DNA of 64,000 nt. It comes from Muraenolepis orangiensis (taxonomy: Eukaryota > Chordata > Actinopteri > Gadiformes > Muraenolepididae). Every line of letters starts with the position of its first letter. The first letter of the stretch is position 1. The translations under genes were made by a program, and so were the position numbers. The notes under the pieces are model-generated. The model was not told the DNA's origin and made no database searches. It worked only from the letters and a program-made list of their open reading frames with translations. The stretch is taken from the NCBI GenBank assembly GCA_027704905.1, contig CM051018.1, positions 21,544,642 through 21,608,641 of the forward strand, given 5' to 3'. Positions 29,201-43,972 of the stretch are shown piece by piece.

Positions 29201-32200
29201 CGCTCCTGGCTTCTGCCACAAAGTCTGATGGGAGTTTAACGCCACGCTCGGCACAGTCATTCACAACATTTATGGCGCATACATTCACCGCACCCATCTG
29301 GAATGCTTCACTGGCAGCCCAATCCTCTACATCCAGTGAGAGAAACGCTGGATCGATGTGCAGCTGTTGCCGATGTGCCGATGTGCATGCAGCATCTACG
29401 GCCGTGTCGCAGGTCAGCCACCACGTTGCGTAGATGTGCGTGATTAAGTTGGCAAACGCTCGAATCTTCAGCACCCGCTGCAATGTAGTGATGGTCTCCT
29501 GTGGAAGCAACGCAATGTGCTGCTCCATCAAGGCCAGCTTGAGAGTGTAGCTTGGCCACCCATCGCGCCTTGTGCAGGGCTCCCGGCCGTTGAAAGGGAA
29601 CTGGAATGTGTGCTTTACCGTCTGCACCCAGATACATAAGACACAGCTGCACAAACTCGCGGTAGTCGCCTCGCTTGTAGTCGAGCACTCCTGCAGTGTA
29701 CTCAATGAGTTCAGCACGCATCTTGCCCAGGAACGGTGGTTCGGCCTCGTCAGGAATGTAGCGGGACAATGGGCATGGCCCTTATGTCGACCCAGTGAGA
29801 GCTGGATGGCAATGCAGGCTGCCGTGAGATGGCCAGTGTTTGACGCAGTGGTGTCAAATGCCATGTTGACAAACTGATTGGCGCAGCACCATGGCTCATT
29901 TCCCTTCATATAGGCTGGAACACCAAGCAGTTTGAGCCGCTCTGCATCACCGACCACCACCGTCAGACGCTCCTCCAACTGGCGCACATTAGTGAGCGTC
30001 GGCGTCAACTGTCTGTCCCAGTGCAGGGTGCACATGGGAGGTGGTGTCCACTGCTGGTGCTGTTCCTCACTGATGGCCTCCAGCGTGTGGCGCCGCGCTC
30101 GGTCTGCGGTTGCATAGGATGTGAAGACCTTTGCCCAAGTGCCATCTGGCGGGTGAAGGCAGCCTGCTGCATTGGTGTGATCTTCAACCGTGTAGCCAGT
30201 GACACAAGACTCGGCCGGCTGAGGTTGTCAGATGGAATGAAGGCTGTGGTGCCAGTCTTCTTACGCTTGCAGGTGGGCGTGTTCTCCACCGGTGGAGCAG
30301 CTGTTTCATCGGTGTTGCAATCCTCTTCATTATTGCTTTCCAACCCCATCATGCTGGATGTCGCTGTCATCTCCTGCTGCTCTTTGGTCAGGTGTGCCTG
30401 CTGGGCTGCTTCCCGCTCCTGTCGCCGCTTCACCTTGGATTTCCGCTTGGTATCGAACGCTCCAAATGTGGCCACTCTGTCGCCCTTCATGCTGGCCAGG
30501 AAAGCAATGTCCTCCGGATTGCTGATCAGCTGCTCGGCATTTGGAGACCACAGCGGGAATGTGGAGTCGAGCCTGAGCTCCATAGCATCCACTAGTCGAG
30601 CTGTAGCCTCACTGGAGCGCATGGCCTGGGGAATGTGGCGCAACTTGTTGTTAGTGTCGAAGTGCCACCATCTTGTCGCATGCTCGACGATCTCTCACCA
30701 TTGAGATATTGGCCTTCCCATAAGATGGCCTCACCTGCTCCAAAACGACCTTGGCTGCCTGAAACCGAGACAATGCTCCGTTCAAACCTGGTCTCTTGGC
30801 ATGCAGTTGTGCATCACAGTACATTATGCACCGCAAAATCTGGCGAGCACTTCAGCTTGGCGCCAGTGATGATGGCATCTGCATCGGTGATGCTGACACC
30901 CAGACCAAAGACCAGGCTGCGGGTGCTCCGGAGCCTAAGGGTGGTGGCGACATCTTGTGAGAGCTGGATCCTTTGGCATTCACTGACCTTGACATGCTGC
31001 TACATGGGTTTATTCTTCTTTGTCACATGGCTTGTTTCTTCTTCTTGAAACCAAGCATTGAAACCAAAGCCCAAAGTGATGGCACCAGAGAAGGACATCA
31101 AAAATGTACCGCTTTATCATGGCTCTCCAATGGGTGCCGGTTACCCACTTTTGCCATAAAAGCTGATGTCCCGTTTCACCTCTAGATCACCACGTATCAC
31201 CTCTAGATCACCACGTATCACCTCTAGATCACCACGTATCGCAAAAATATTTACCATTTATTGTTTTTGCATGGATGGTAACAATTTGAGCACCCAGACA
31301 GATACATTTTCTGAAATTGTGCATTTTGATGCACCCTAACCACCACAGTGCTACAATTGTTAGTGTGTTAAACTGCAGCAGAGCGTTACAGTGTGTTAAA
31401 CTGCAGCAGTGTTAAAGTGTGTTAAACTGCAGCAGTGTTAAAGTGTGTTAAACTGCAGCAGAGCGTTAGTGTGTTAGACCGCAGCAGAGTGTAAAAGCGT
31501 GTTAATGTACCAGCAGAGCGTTACGGTCTGTTAAACTGCCGCAGGGTAAAGTGCATCAGTGTTAGTTTGTTTTGTGTTGTGACCTGACAGGGCCCGGCAT
31601 CGACGTCCCGGCTCCAGACATGAGCACCGGAGAGCGGGAGATGTCCTGGATCGCTGACACCTACGCCACCACCATGGGCTACCATGTGAGTCTGGACCCC
31701 TGCGTCACTTCAGGTCCCTGCGTGGGGAGCCCGGGGTCAGCTCATCCTGGAAAGACGCTATGCTAGGCTACGCTAGGCTAACCATCGGCATTGCACTAAT
31801 CTTCATATTAGTTTCCGTTGCGGAAAATGTAGTGAGCAGTACCGTCAACGACCACAAGGGGCTCTTCCTTGAAGCTAAAAGCGACACGCAGAGGTGTGTG
31901 TGTTTATCTGTAGTTAGGTTGTTCAGTTATAGGAGCAGCGCTTTTGGAGTTGTGCACCTAGGAGAACCGTGGAACCGTCTTTGCGGTAGTTTGTGGTGTG
32001 GTGGATGTGTTATGTTAGAGGCTTTGTAGACTGTTGTGTATGCTACATGTACAATATTACGACTACTGTCGTAATAGTAGGTGAAATAACCCATACCATA
32101 TTCTTAGTGGAACTGTCCTAAAAGGTATTTTTCTGGTTTGAGGTGTTTCCAAGTCATAAAAGTTTTCAAGAAACCCCCGGAAAAGGTGGATTCTGGGTGT

Positions 32201-35200
32201 TGTAGTTTGACAGCGACCCCTATTAATGCGGTAGCCCTGAGTGTAGCAGCTGTACTGCATGTTGTGAGATCATATTGTTGTCGTCCGTTGGCAGAGAGAT
32301 CCCTCCGTCCTAGTAAATCATGGAGTCGTCTCCAAGGTAACCATCCATCTTACTTTACAACAAAACTCTGGGGCGAGCCAGGTTTGCAGCAACTAGAGAG
32401 CGGGGTTTAGGGTGATGGGCTCCCCTTGCTTCACGCTAATGCTTACACTAAACCCTTGGGTTACCGATCTAGTGCCTTCACGTTCACATGGTTTGGTCCT
32501 TCTAGTGGTGGCCGAAGTTACCCCTTGTGTAAATCTCGGGATTGGCCTGTGGGAAACCCTGTTGAATGGGCTCGTCTCGGCCCTTAACGCTTATTGGGAG
32601 TTTGAAGAGTTTGTCGCCTGTGGGGTAGTTTGGTTTCATGCCTGTCACTGACGTGTTGTGTAGGGTTTTCTATACATGCGTCAGGAGTTTGGGGTTTCCA
32701 GTTGGCGGGTTTACAAAAGTGAGCACCAACTCCAGCAGGGCCACCGTATTTTGTCTAATGTCGTTGTGTTTATGTTGTATTTGGCTGTTTTTTTTTAAAA
32801 TAGTATATCTACTTAAAGAGCTTGGCTTTTTCAAAAATGGGATAGTCTACCGTGACCTCTGAAGTCCTTGCTTATGACAAAGAATAGAGGCTGTAAAAGT
32901 CATGAATGAAACTGTACACATTGATACACACATTGACACATTGGACCGGATGGTTTTTATTGTTTTGCTTTTTATATAAATGGAGATAAAAATACACACA
33001 GTGCAATAAGTGCAATAAGCACTGATTATTTCACCAGTTTTCTTAACAACACGGATCCATGACGAACGGCTGCTAGAGTTGGTGCTGACTTTCCTAGGCC
33101 CACATCCCAGCATGCATTGTGGTCCAACCGTAAACCCCAAACTCCTGATGCGTGTAGAGGTTGTGTTACTTTTTACTAAATGCTGACTAACTAAACTTGC
33201 ACATGGTTACTTGTAAAGTAACCATGTGGTTACTTTACCAGTTGGCGGTTAGTCACCTTGGTCACCTGACCAGGTGGTGGTGAGTTACGTCCGTTACCCC
33301 AGCAGGTGTGGTGTGGTCACGGCCCCTGCCTGTGTGTGTGTGTGCAGGACATCAACGCCCACGCATGTGTGACCGGCAAGCCCATCAGCCAGGGCGGCAT
33401 CCACGGTCGCATCTCGGCCACCGGACGCGGGGTCTTCCACGGCATCGAGAACTTCATCAACGAGGCGGCCTACATGAGCCAGCTGGGCTTAACCCCCGGC
33501 TTCCAGGACAAAACCTTCATCATCCAGGTACTCTCTTCCTCCTCCTCAGCCTGACTTACTGCTGCCAGAGAGGACCACTGTTGGGTGTTGAGATCTTATT
33601 GTGTGTGTGTGTGTTAGGGCTTCGGTAACGTAGGCCTCCACTCCATGCGCTACCTGCATCGGTTCGGCGCCAAGTGTGTGGGCATTGCCGAGATGGACGG
33701 AAGCATCTGGAACCCGAACGGCATGGACCCTAAGGAGCTGGAGGAGTACAAACTGGTGAGTGACCGCTTCACTAGGACTACAAACCGGTTTATACCGGTT
33801 TGCTTATGGACGGCATCTTTAGCTTAGTTAAACGTATCTGGTGTTCCCCATCTTGCCGCTAGCCTGGCTATTAGCGTAGCCTGTGAGTGGTGTAATGCAC
33901 TGTCCATGCCACTGGGTGGCAGACCTTCTTTGAAAACCGTGTTATGTTCCGAGATTGTCAATCAAATCAAAACTTCTCTCTCAAAGATGGACATTTACAA
34001 AAATGGCCGATATAGTCCAGTGATGGTTGATGCACTTGAAGCACGTTTCACATTGTTGGCTCAACACTGGCGTCTGTGAGCGCCTGGCGCCGCTGGCTGT
34101 TGGCGTGCGTCCGTGAGCTTCTTCCTGTTTCGGATGGTTTCCAGGCCAACGGGACGGTGGTGGGCTTCCCTGACTCCACCCCCTATGAGGGCAGCATCCT
34201 GGAGGCCCAATGTGACATCCTGATCCCCGCCGCCAGCGAGAAACAGCTGACCAAGAAGAACGCCCACAAGATCAAAGCCAAGGTGAGTAGGCGGGGGAGG
34301 CGAAGGGGCAAGAGGACGGACGGACGGATGGGGGGTGAGAACATATGGTGTGTATGTATGTGTTGAGTGTATTTATTGATTTATTTCTTGTGTGTAGATC
34401 ATAGCCGAGGGGGCCAACGGGCCCACCACCCCAGAGGCTGACAAGATCTTCATGGAGAGAAACATCATGGTCATCCCTGTAAGCACTCAGTCACAAACAC
34501 TCTTACCTCACTGTGTGTGTGTGTGTGTGGTATACATGTGATCTAATATGTGTGTGTGGTATACATGTGATATAATATGTGTGTGTGTGGTATACATGTG
34601 ATCTAATATGTGTGTGTGGTATACATGTGATATAATATGTGTGTGTGGTATACATGTGATATAATATGTGTGTGGTATACATGTGATATAATGTGTGTGT
34701 GGTATACATGTGATATAATGTGTGTGTGTGGTATACATGTGATATAATGTGTGTGGTATACATGTGATATAATGTGTGTGTGGTATACATGTGATATAAT
34801 GTGCGTGTGTGTGGTATACATGTGATATAATGTGTGTGTGGTATACATGTGATATAATGTGTGTGTGTGTGGTATACATGTGATATAATATGTGTGTGTG
34901 TGTGGTATACATGTGATATAATATGTGTGTTTGTGGTATACATGTGATATAATGTGTGTGTGTGTGTGGTATACATGTGATATAATATGTGTGTTTGTGG
35001 TATACATGTGATATAATGTGTGTGTGTGTGTGTAGGACATGTACCTGAACGCAGGAGGTGTGACCGTGTCCTACTTCGAGTGGCTGAAGAACCTGAACCA
35101 TGTCAGCTACGGACGACTCACCTTCAAATACGAGAGGGATTCAAACTACCACCTCCTCAGTAAGACCTCCTCCTCCTCCTCCTCCTCCTCCTCCTCCTCC

Positions 35201-36467
35201 TCCTCCTCCTCCTCCTCCTCCTCCTCCTCCTCAGTAAGACCTCCTCCTCCAAGAAACCACCAGTAGTTGGGTTATAGATATAGATAGATATATCTATATA
35301 GTGTAATACTTCTAATGTTGTATAGTGTTGTCTATATAATCTTATTCTAATGAGTAGTATTGTTTGAATATGTCATAACCGTATGATAATACTCTCTCCT
35401 GACTCCGCCCCCCAGTGTCGGTCCAGGAGAGTCTAGAGAGGAAGTTTGGTAAACATGGCGGTGCCATCCCTGTGGTCCCCACCTCAGAGTTCCAGACACG
35501 CATCTCTGTGAGTGTAGACACACACGCCTACCTACTGACCTACATACATACATACATACATACCTATCTACTGACCTACATACATACATACCTACATACA
35601 TACATACCTACCTACCTACTGACCTACATACATACATACATACCTACATACCGTGTGAGTATGTGTTAATCTTACTCTCTTGTGCTCAGGGAGCGTCTGA
35701 GAAGGACATCGTCCACTCAGGACTGGCCTACACCATGGAGCGATCTGCCAGAGTAAGAGACCACGCCTCCTGGGGCATTGACCGCACCCCTAGAGCATAG
35801 ACCACACCCACACTTGAATAAACGAAGACTGACGTCACACTAACTAATCTAATTCTCTCTCTGTCTCTATCTTTGTCTTGGTCTTTGTCTCTCTCTCTCT
35901 CGTCTCTCTCTTTATCCTCTCTCTCTCGTCTCTTTCTCTCTGTCTCATGTCTCTCTCTGTGTCTCTATCTCATCTCTTGTCTCTCTCTCCCTCATTTTCT
36001 CTTTCTCCCTCTGTGTCTCTGTGTGTGTCTCTTGTCTCTCTCTTGTGTCTCTTGTCTCCCTCATTGTCTCTTTCTCCCTCTTTGTCTCTGTGTCTCATGT
36101 CTCTCTATTGTCTCTCTCTCTGTCTCTGTGTGTGTCTCTTGTCTCTCTCTTGTGTCTCTTGTCTCTCTCATTGTCTCTTTCTCCCTCTGTGTCTCTGTGT
36201 GTCTCTTGTCTCTCTCTTGTGTCTCTTGTCTCCCTCATTGTCTCTTTCTCCCTCTTTGTCTCATGTCTCTGTCTCTGTGTGTGTCTCTTGTCTCTCTCTT
36301 GTCTCTCTCATTGTCTCTTTCTCCCTCTTTGTCTCTCTCTCTTTCAGCAAATCATGCGTACTGCCAACCGGTACAACCTGGGTCTGGACCTGAGGACCGC
36401 CGCCTATGTCAACGCCATCGAGAAGGTCTTCAAGGTCTACAATGAGGCCGGTCTCACCTTCACATAG
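24540..36467 (+). CDS. glud1: Glutamate dehydrogenase 1, mitochondrial (13 exons; exon 1 frame disrupted)
   Basis: Mitochondrial-matrix enzyme converting glutamate to 2-oxoglutarate and ammonium with NAD(P)+, allosterically regulated by GTP and ADP. Exons: 24540-24962, 27618-27698, 27829-27884, 28407-28470, 31591-31685, 33348-33527, 33618-33755, 34145-34282, 34398-34478, 35036-35159, 35416-35507, 35690-35752 and 36348-36467 (TAG). Start MYRYLGE matches the vertebrate family. Visible motifs: PNFFRMVEGFFDRGA (mature N-terminus), VPFGGAKAGVKINP (catalytic-lysine motif), GFGNVGLHSMRYLHRFG (dinucleotide-binding loop), AEGANGPTTPEAD, and the vertebrate antenna region (KYERDSNYHLL to FGKHGG). A 20-bp direct duplication (24596-24615 and 24616-24635) shifts the frame between the start and the mature protein. 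With one copy the message would be 545 codons, normal for the family. Intron 4 holds a 2.5-kb transposon. All other exon phases are consistent. Confidence 0.95.
24596..24635 (+). repeat. 20-bp tandem duplication in glud1 exon 1
   Basis: Unit GGCGAGCTGCGACTCGGTGC occurs twice in direct succession. 20 is not a multiple of 3, so the frame starting at ATG 24540 leaves the mature-protein frame. No ATG exists in the mature-protein frame before the Met of RMVEGFF near 24721. Confidence 0.9.
25795..25901. repeat. (CA)n microsatellite, glud1 intron 1
   Basis: CA run with AACA interruptions. Confidence 0.95.
25903..26165 (-). mobile_element. tRNA-derived SINE in glud1 intron 1
   Basis: Same family as 18375-18612. 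A- and B-box-like head at 26095-26160 on the minus strand (TAGCTCAGTCTGTTGGGACT). Preceded by a (CA)n tract. Confidence 0.7.
28495..28840. repeat. 22-bp minisatellite, glud1 intron 4
   Basis: Unit TACTAACATAGTACCACCACAG. It is the insertion target of the 2.5-kb transposon; the array flank CCACCACAG resumes after it. Confidence 0.85.
28844..31336 (-). mobile_element. Unclassified DNA transposon in glud1 intron 4
   Basis: A 2,493-bp insert bounded by inverted termini (GGGTGCATCA at the left, TGATGCACCC at the right) with TA on both sides (28842-28843 and 31337-31338), as expected for a TA target duplication. Minus-strand coding remnants inside resemble a transposase-like protein family I recall from cnidarian, insect and fish genomes, marked by a HWD motif and FDTTASNTG. 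It lies antisense to glud1, so it is a passenger in the intron. Confidence 0.7.
29064..31010 (-). pseudogene. Decayed transposase-like gene (HWD / FDTTASNTG family)
   Basis: Coding pieces, 5' to 3' on the minus strand: about 31010-30840 (CQRIQLSQDVATTL), 30643-30005 (lysine-rich KRKSKVKRRQ segment) and 30035-29064 (LHWDRQL, LTVVVGDAERLKLLGVPAY, FDTTASNTGH). Between about 29790 and 29560 the similarity moves to another frame (IPDEAEPPFLGKMRAELIEY, LCLMYLGADG) and then returns (LKLALMEQHIALLPQ). At least two frameshifts therefore separate conserved blocks and no intact protein is made. The spaced acidic residues suggest an RNase-H-like DDE/D fold, but the superfamily is not assigned. Confidence 0.6.
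31365..31560. repeat. GTGTGTTAAACTGCAGCAG minisatellite, glud1 intron 4
   Basis: Unit about 28 bp, seven or so decaying copies immediately before exon 5. Confidence 0.8.
32664..33161. repeat. Fold-back inverted repeat in glud1 intron 5
   Basis: The left arm near 32664-32740 (GCGTCAGGAGTTTGGGGTTT, then AGCACCAACTCCAGCAG) recurs as the reverse complement in the right arm near 33070-33161, with mismatches. It may be a MITE-type element about 500 bp long; no clear target duplication was seen. Confidence 0.45.
34515..35034. repeat. GTGGTATACATGTGATATAA minisatellite, glud1 intron 9
   Basis: About 20 copies, 22-30 bp, varying by the number of GT units. Runs to the exon 10 acceptor. Confidence 0.93.
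35153..35250. repeat. (TCC)n tract flanked by duplicated splice donor, glud1 exon 10/intron 10
   Basis: CTCCTCAGTAAGACCTCCTC occurs at the true donor (35160) and again with its donor at 35234, either side of about 20 TCC units. Confidence 0.9.
35860..36347. repeat. Long pyrimidine tract, glud1 intron 12
   Basis: TCTCTGTCTCTTGTCTCTC-type repeats over about 480 bp up to the last acceptor (ctttcag). Confidence 0.9.
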
Positions 36468-37741
36468 ACCCGTCCTCTCCGACCGCCCTCCTTCCCTTCT
36501 GTCCCACTTCAGCCATTACCCGTCTCTCTCTCTCTCTCTCTGTACCCGTCTGTGTTGTCCTTCTGTCCATCCCTCTCTCTCTCCCACTCTTCCTAGACAT
36601 GACGTCCTCCACCTCCTCCTCCACTTTCTCCTCCTGAGTCTCCACACCGTTTACAGCCATGCCCGGCCGCACACTTACCGTACCTGTCTCTGCCTTCGTC
36701 ATATCGCTCATATACTATATTCTATATCTATATCAAGAAGCACAAAGTGTTCCAGCCTGTTGATCAACAGAGCTACGTACCAAAGTCTGCATGGCGTTGC
36801 AATCATTTTCCTTTCTTTTTTTTATAGCGCGCAAGCTTTTCTATATTTTTACACATTATTGCTGCTTCTTGGGACCAGGCTGGGTGGGTTACTACGGAGA
36901 TCTGTTATTGTAGTACTAGAACTATGGTTACTGGTGTACTAGAACTATGGTTACTGTTGTACTATAATTATGGTTACTGTTGTACTAGAACTATGGTTAC
37001 TGTTGTACTATAATTATGGTTACTGTTGTACTATAATTATGGTTACTGTTGTACTAGAACTATGGTTACTGTTGTACTATAATTATGGTTACTGTTGTAC
37101 TAGAACTATGGTTACTGTTGTACTATAATTATGGTTACTGTTGTACTAGAACTATGGTTACTGTTGTACTAGAACTATGGTTACTGTTGTACTATAATTA
37201 TGGTTACTGGTGTACTAGAACTATGGTTACTGTTGTACTAGAACTATGGTTACTGTTGTACTAGAACTATGGTTACTGTTGTACTATAATTATGGTTACT
37301 GTTGTACTATAATTATGGTTACTGTTGTACTAGAACTATGGTTACTGTTGTACTAGAACTATGGTTACTGTAACGATAGACGTTTGAGTGGAGCTAAGTT
37401 TTCCTTTTTACTCGCTGCTGAATCTGAATATCGCTAGTGCCTTGCTCAATGGCGGTTTGTACGCTGGGCAAAATCCCTTACGTGGCCTTGCCAGAGAGCC
37501 ACACGAGATGTCCGTAGCTTTAAAACCAAAACACGTTAGTCAACTGCAACCACGTGGTCACTGCCCCAGCTCGGCTGACCCCGAGCCCTGGGGTGATGTC
37601 ATCAACACGCAGCCAATCGGGTGGGAGGGTCTTCAACTTCAGCTCAAATGTCTCTTCTCAGCTGAGATGTGATTTGCTCGTCCCCTTGTGGGGGCGGTGC
37701 TTAAAACGGGGAATGAATAAATCAATAAAATGATCAATAAA
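36468..37741 (+). terminator. glud1 3' UTR with minisatellite and triple AATAAA
   Basis: Pyrimidine-rich start (36468-36720), then a 23-bp tandem repeat (36890-37372), then three successive AATAAA hexamers at 37716-37721, 37724-37729 and 37736-37741. A further AATAAA lies near 37815. Cleavage position is not determined by sequence. Confidence 0.6.
36890..37372. repeat. 23-bp minisatellite in the glud1 3' UTR
   Basis: Unit GGTTACTGTTGTACTAGAAC plus TAT, about 21 copies, alternating with the TATAATTAT variant. Confidence 0.93.
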
Positions 37742-38389
37742 TGTTTTTGTTCATGCTCGTCGGCCTGAAACTGCTCTGGGATTTTGCGTTACCGTTTGTA
37801 CCGTCTTTTTGTTAAGAATAAAAACATCTAAAGTGAATACACAGACTGTTGGTCTCCCAGTGTGGTGAGTTGTTGTGAACGTTGTCTCCTTAAGAAACAT
37901 TGATTCTCCAGAGAATCAACCACTTTATTTCGCTTTAGTTGCCTGCTCTAGTGCACTTGCTGTGAACTGTTGAAATTCACAGTTCAAGATAAAATGGGTA
38001 ACAAAGACAGAACGATGGAGAGGTGACTGAAAGATGACATGGCAACGGTTGATGGGTAATATTTTATATAATATTTTAATTCATTCTTACATATTTATAA
38101 CAATCCTTAGTCCAGACATCTTAGTCCACAGGTTTCAGTTAAATGGGTTTACTGTTAACTCCGTGACAGGAACCTCAACATTTCCCTGAAATATTGTCCC
38201 AAAACATTCCTTGCAAGTCAGCAGGGGGTGTCTGTGGGCCATGGGTAGCACGAGACAGTCACATTCAAATATATTCCACAGGTGTTTAATAATAGACGAT
38301 ATATTACGTATATATATATATGGTTTGGTCATGTTTGGTCTGGTGTGAATAGTTTGGTCAAGTCTGAATGTGAGCAGGACGTATTCCTG
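37742..38389. other. Intergenic region between convergent 3' ends
   Basis: It holds the extra plus-strand AATAAA near 37815 and the minus-strand AATAAA (37924-37929). Otherwise it is AT-rich sequence with nothing recognised. Confidence 0.5.
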
Positions 38390-42241
<3,852 letters not shown>

Positions 42242-42972
42242 GTTTGTCCTCTGTGTCTCTCTTTGTTTGCAGGCTGATGAAAGAGTACCTACACCTGTTT
42301 CTCTCTCTCTACCTACACCTGTTTCTCTCTCTCTACCCACATCTGTTCTCTCCTCTGATTGGTAGCCGGTGGGCTGGGGGCGTGGTTAGAACAGGTAAGC
42401 CGGGGCAGCAGGTGAGAGTATCAGACCTGTCCTGCTGGTTTGACGGGGCTGGTGAGATGGGGATGAATCACACTTCTATTCATCACATTCAACAGGAGGC
42501 AACCTGAGCTCTACCTGCTAGGTGGCTATCGGCTAGAACCAGTATCTGTGATTATAGAACTAGTAGTGTAGAACACACTCATCTGTGATTATAGAACTAG
42601 TAGTGTAGAACACACTCATCTGTGATTATATAACTAGTACTCTAGAACACACTCATCTGTGGTTATAGAACTAGTAGTCTAGATTCTAGACTACTAGTTC
42701 TATAATCACAGATGAGTGTGTTCTAGACTCTAGAACACACTCATATGTGATTATAGAACTAGTACTCTAGAACACACTCATCTGTGACTATAGAACTAGT
42801 ACTCTAGAACACCCTCATCTGTGATTATAGAACTAGTACTCTAGAACACACTCATCTGTGATTATAGAACTAGTAGACTACCTACTAGTTCTATAGTCAC
42901 AGATGAGTGTGTTCTAGAGTACTACAATGTCATTCAGTCGTGTGTAAAGTTCAGGTCAAGCGTCGCTTTTTG
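42242..42972. repeat. Upstream region with palindromic minisatellite up to the assembly gap
   Basis: A tandem repeat at about 42540-42920 (unit with TGTGATTATAGAACTAGTAG and CTAGAACACACTCATC) includes inverted units. 42641-42683 and 42685-42727 are 43-bp arms with one mismatch and a 1-base spacer. A second palindrome of roughly 40-bp arms spans about 42838-42918. This can form cruciforms and abuts the N run. Confidence 0.85.
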
Positions 42973-43972
42973 NNNNNNNNNNNNNNNNNNNNNNNNNNNN
43001 NNNNNNNNNNNNNNNNNNNNNNNNNNNNNNNNNNNNNNNNNNNNNNNNNNNNNNNNNNNNNNNNNNNNNNNNNNNNNNNNNNNNNNNNNNNNNNNNNNNN
43101 NNNNNNNNNNNNNNNNNNNNNNNNNNNNNNNNNNNNNNNNNNNNNNNNNNNNNNNNNNNNNNNNNNNNNNNNNNNNNNNNNNNNNNNNNNNNNNNNNNNN
43201 NNNNNNNNNNNNNNNNNNNNNNNNNNNNNNNNNNNNNNNNNNNNNNNNNNNNNNNNNNNNNNNNNNNNNNNNNNNNNNNNNNNNNNNNNNNNNNNNNNNN
43301 NNNNNNNNNNNNNNNNNNNNNNNNNNNNNNNNNNNNNNNNNNNNNNNNNNNNNNNNNNNNNNNNNNNNNNNNNNNNNNNNNNNNNNNNNNNNNNNNNNNN
43401 NNNNNNNNNNNNNNNNNNNNNNNNNNNNNNNNNNNNNNNNNNNNNNNNNNNNNNNNNNNNNNNNNNNNNNNNNNNNNNNNNNNNNNNNNNNNNNNNNNNN
43501 NNNNNNNNNNNNNNNNNNNNNNNNNNNNNNNNNNNNNNNNNNNNNNNNNNNNNNNNNNNNNNNNNNNNNNNNNNNNNNNNNNNNNNNNNNNNNNNNNNNN
43601 NNNNNNNNNNNNNNNNNNNNNNNNNNNNNNNNNNNNNNNNNNNNNNNNNNNNNNNNNNNNNNNNNNNNNNNNNNNNNNNNNNNNNNNNNNNNNNNNNNNN
43701 NNNNNNNNNNNNNNNNNNNNNNNNNNNNNNNNNNNNNNNNNNNNNNNNNNNNNNNNNNNNNNNNNNNNNNNNNNNNNNNNNNNNNNNNNNNNNNNNNNNN
43801 NNNNNNNNNNNNNNNNNNNNNNNNNNNNNNNNNNNNNNNNNNNNNNNNNNNNNNNNNNNNNNNNNNNNNNNNNNNNNNNNNNNNNNNNNNNNNNNNNNNN
43901 NNNNNNNNNNNNNNNNNNNNNNNNNNNNNNNNNNNNNNNNNNNNNNNNNNNNNNNNNNNNNNNNNNNNNNNN
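42973..43972. other. Assembly gap (1,000 N)
   Basis: A run of exactly 1,000 N, probably a placeholder of arbitrary length. It starts after a palindromic repeat and ends inside a hAT element. Confidence 0.99.

Noticed and set aside
34503..35101. Long His/Thr/Tyr minus frames in glud1 intron 9
   Set aside because: Antisense translation of a GTATACATGTGATATAAT minisatellite.
35873..36445. Ser/Leu/Cys-rich frames before glud1 exon 13
   Set aside because: Pyrimidine-tract translation; only 36348-36467 is coding.
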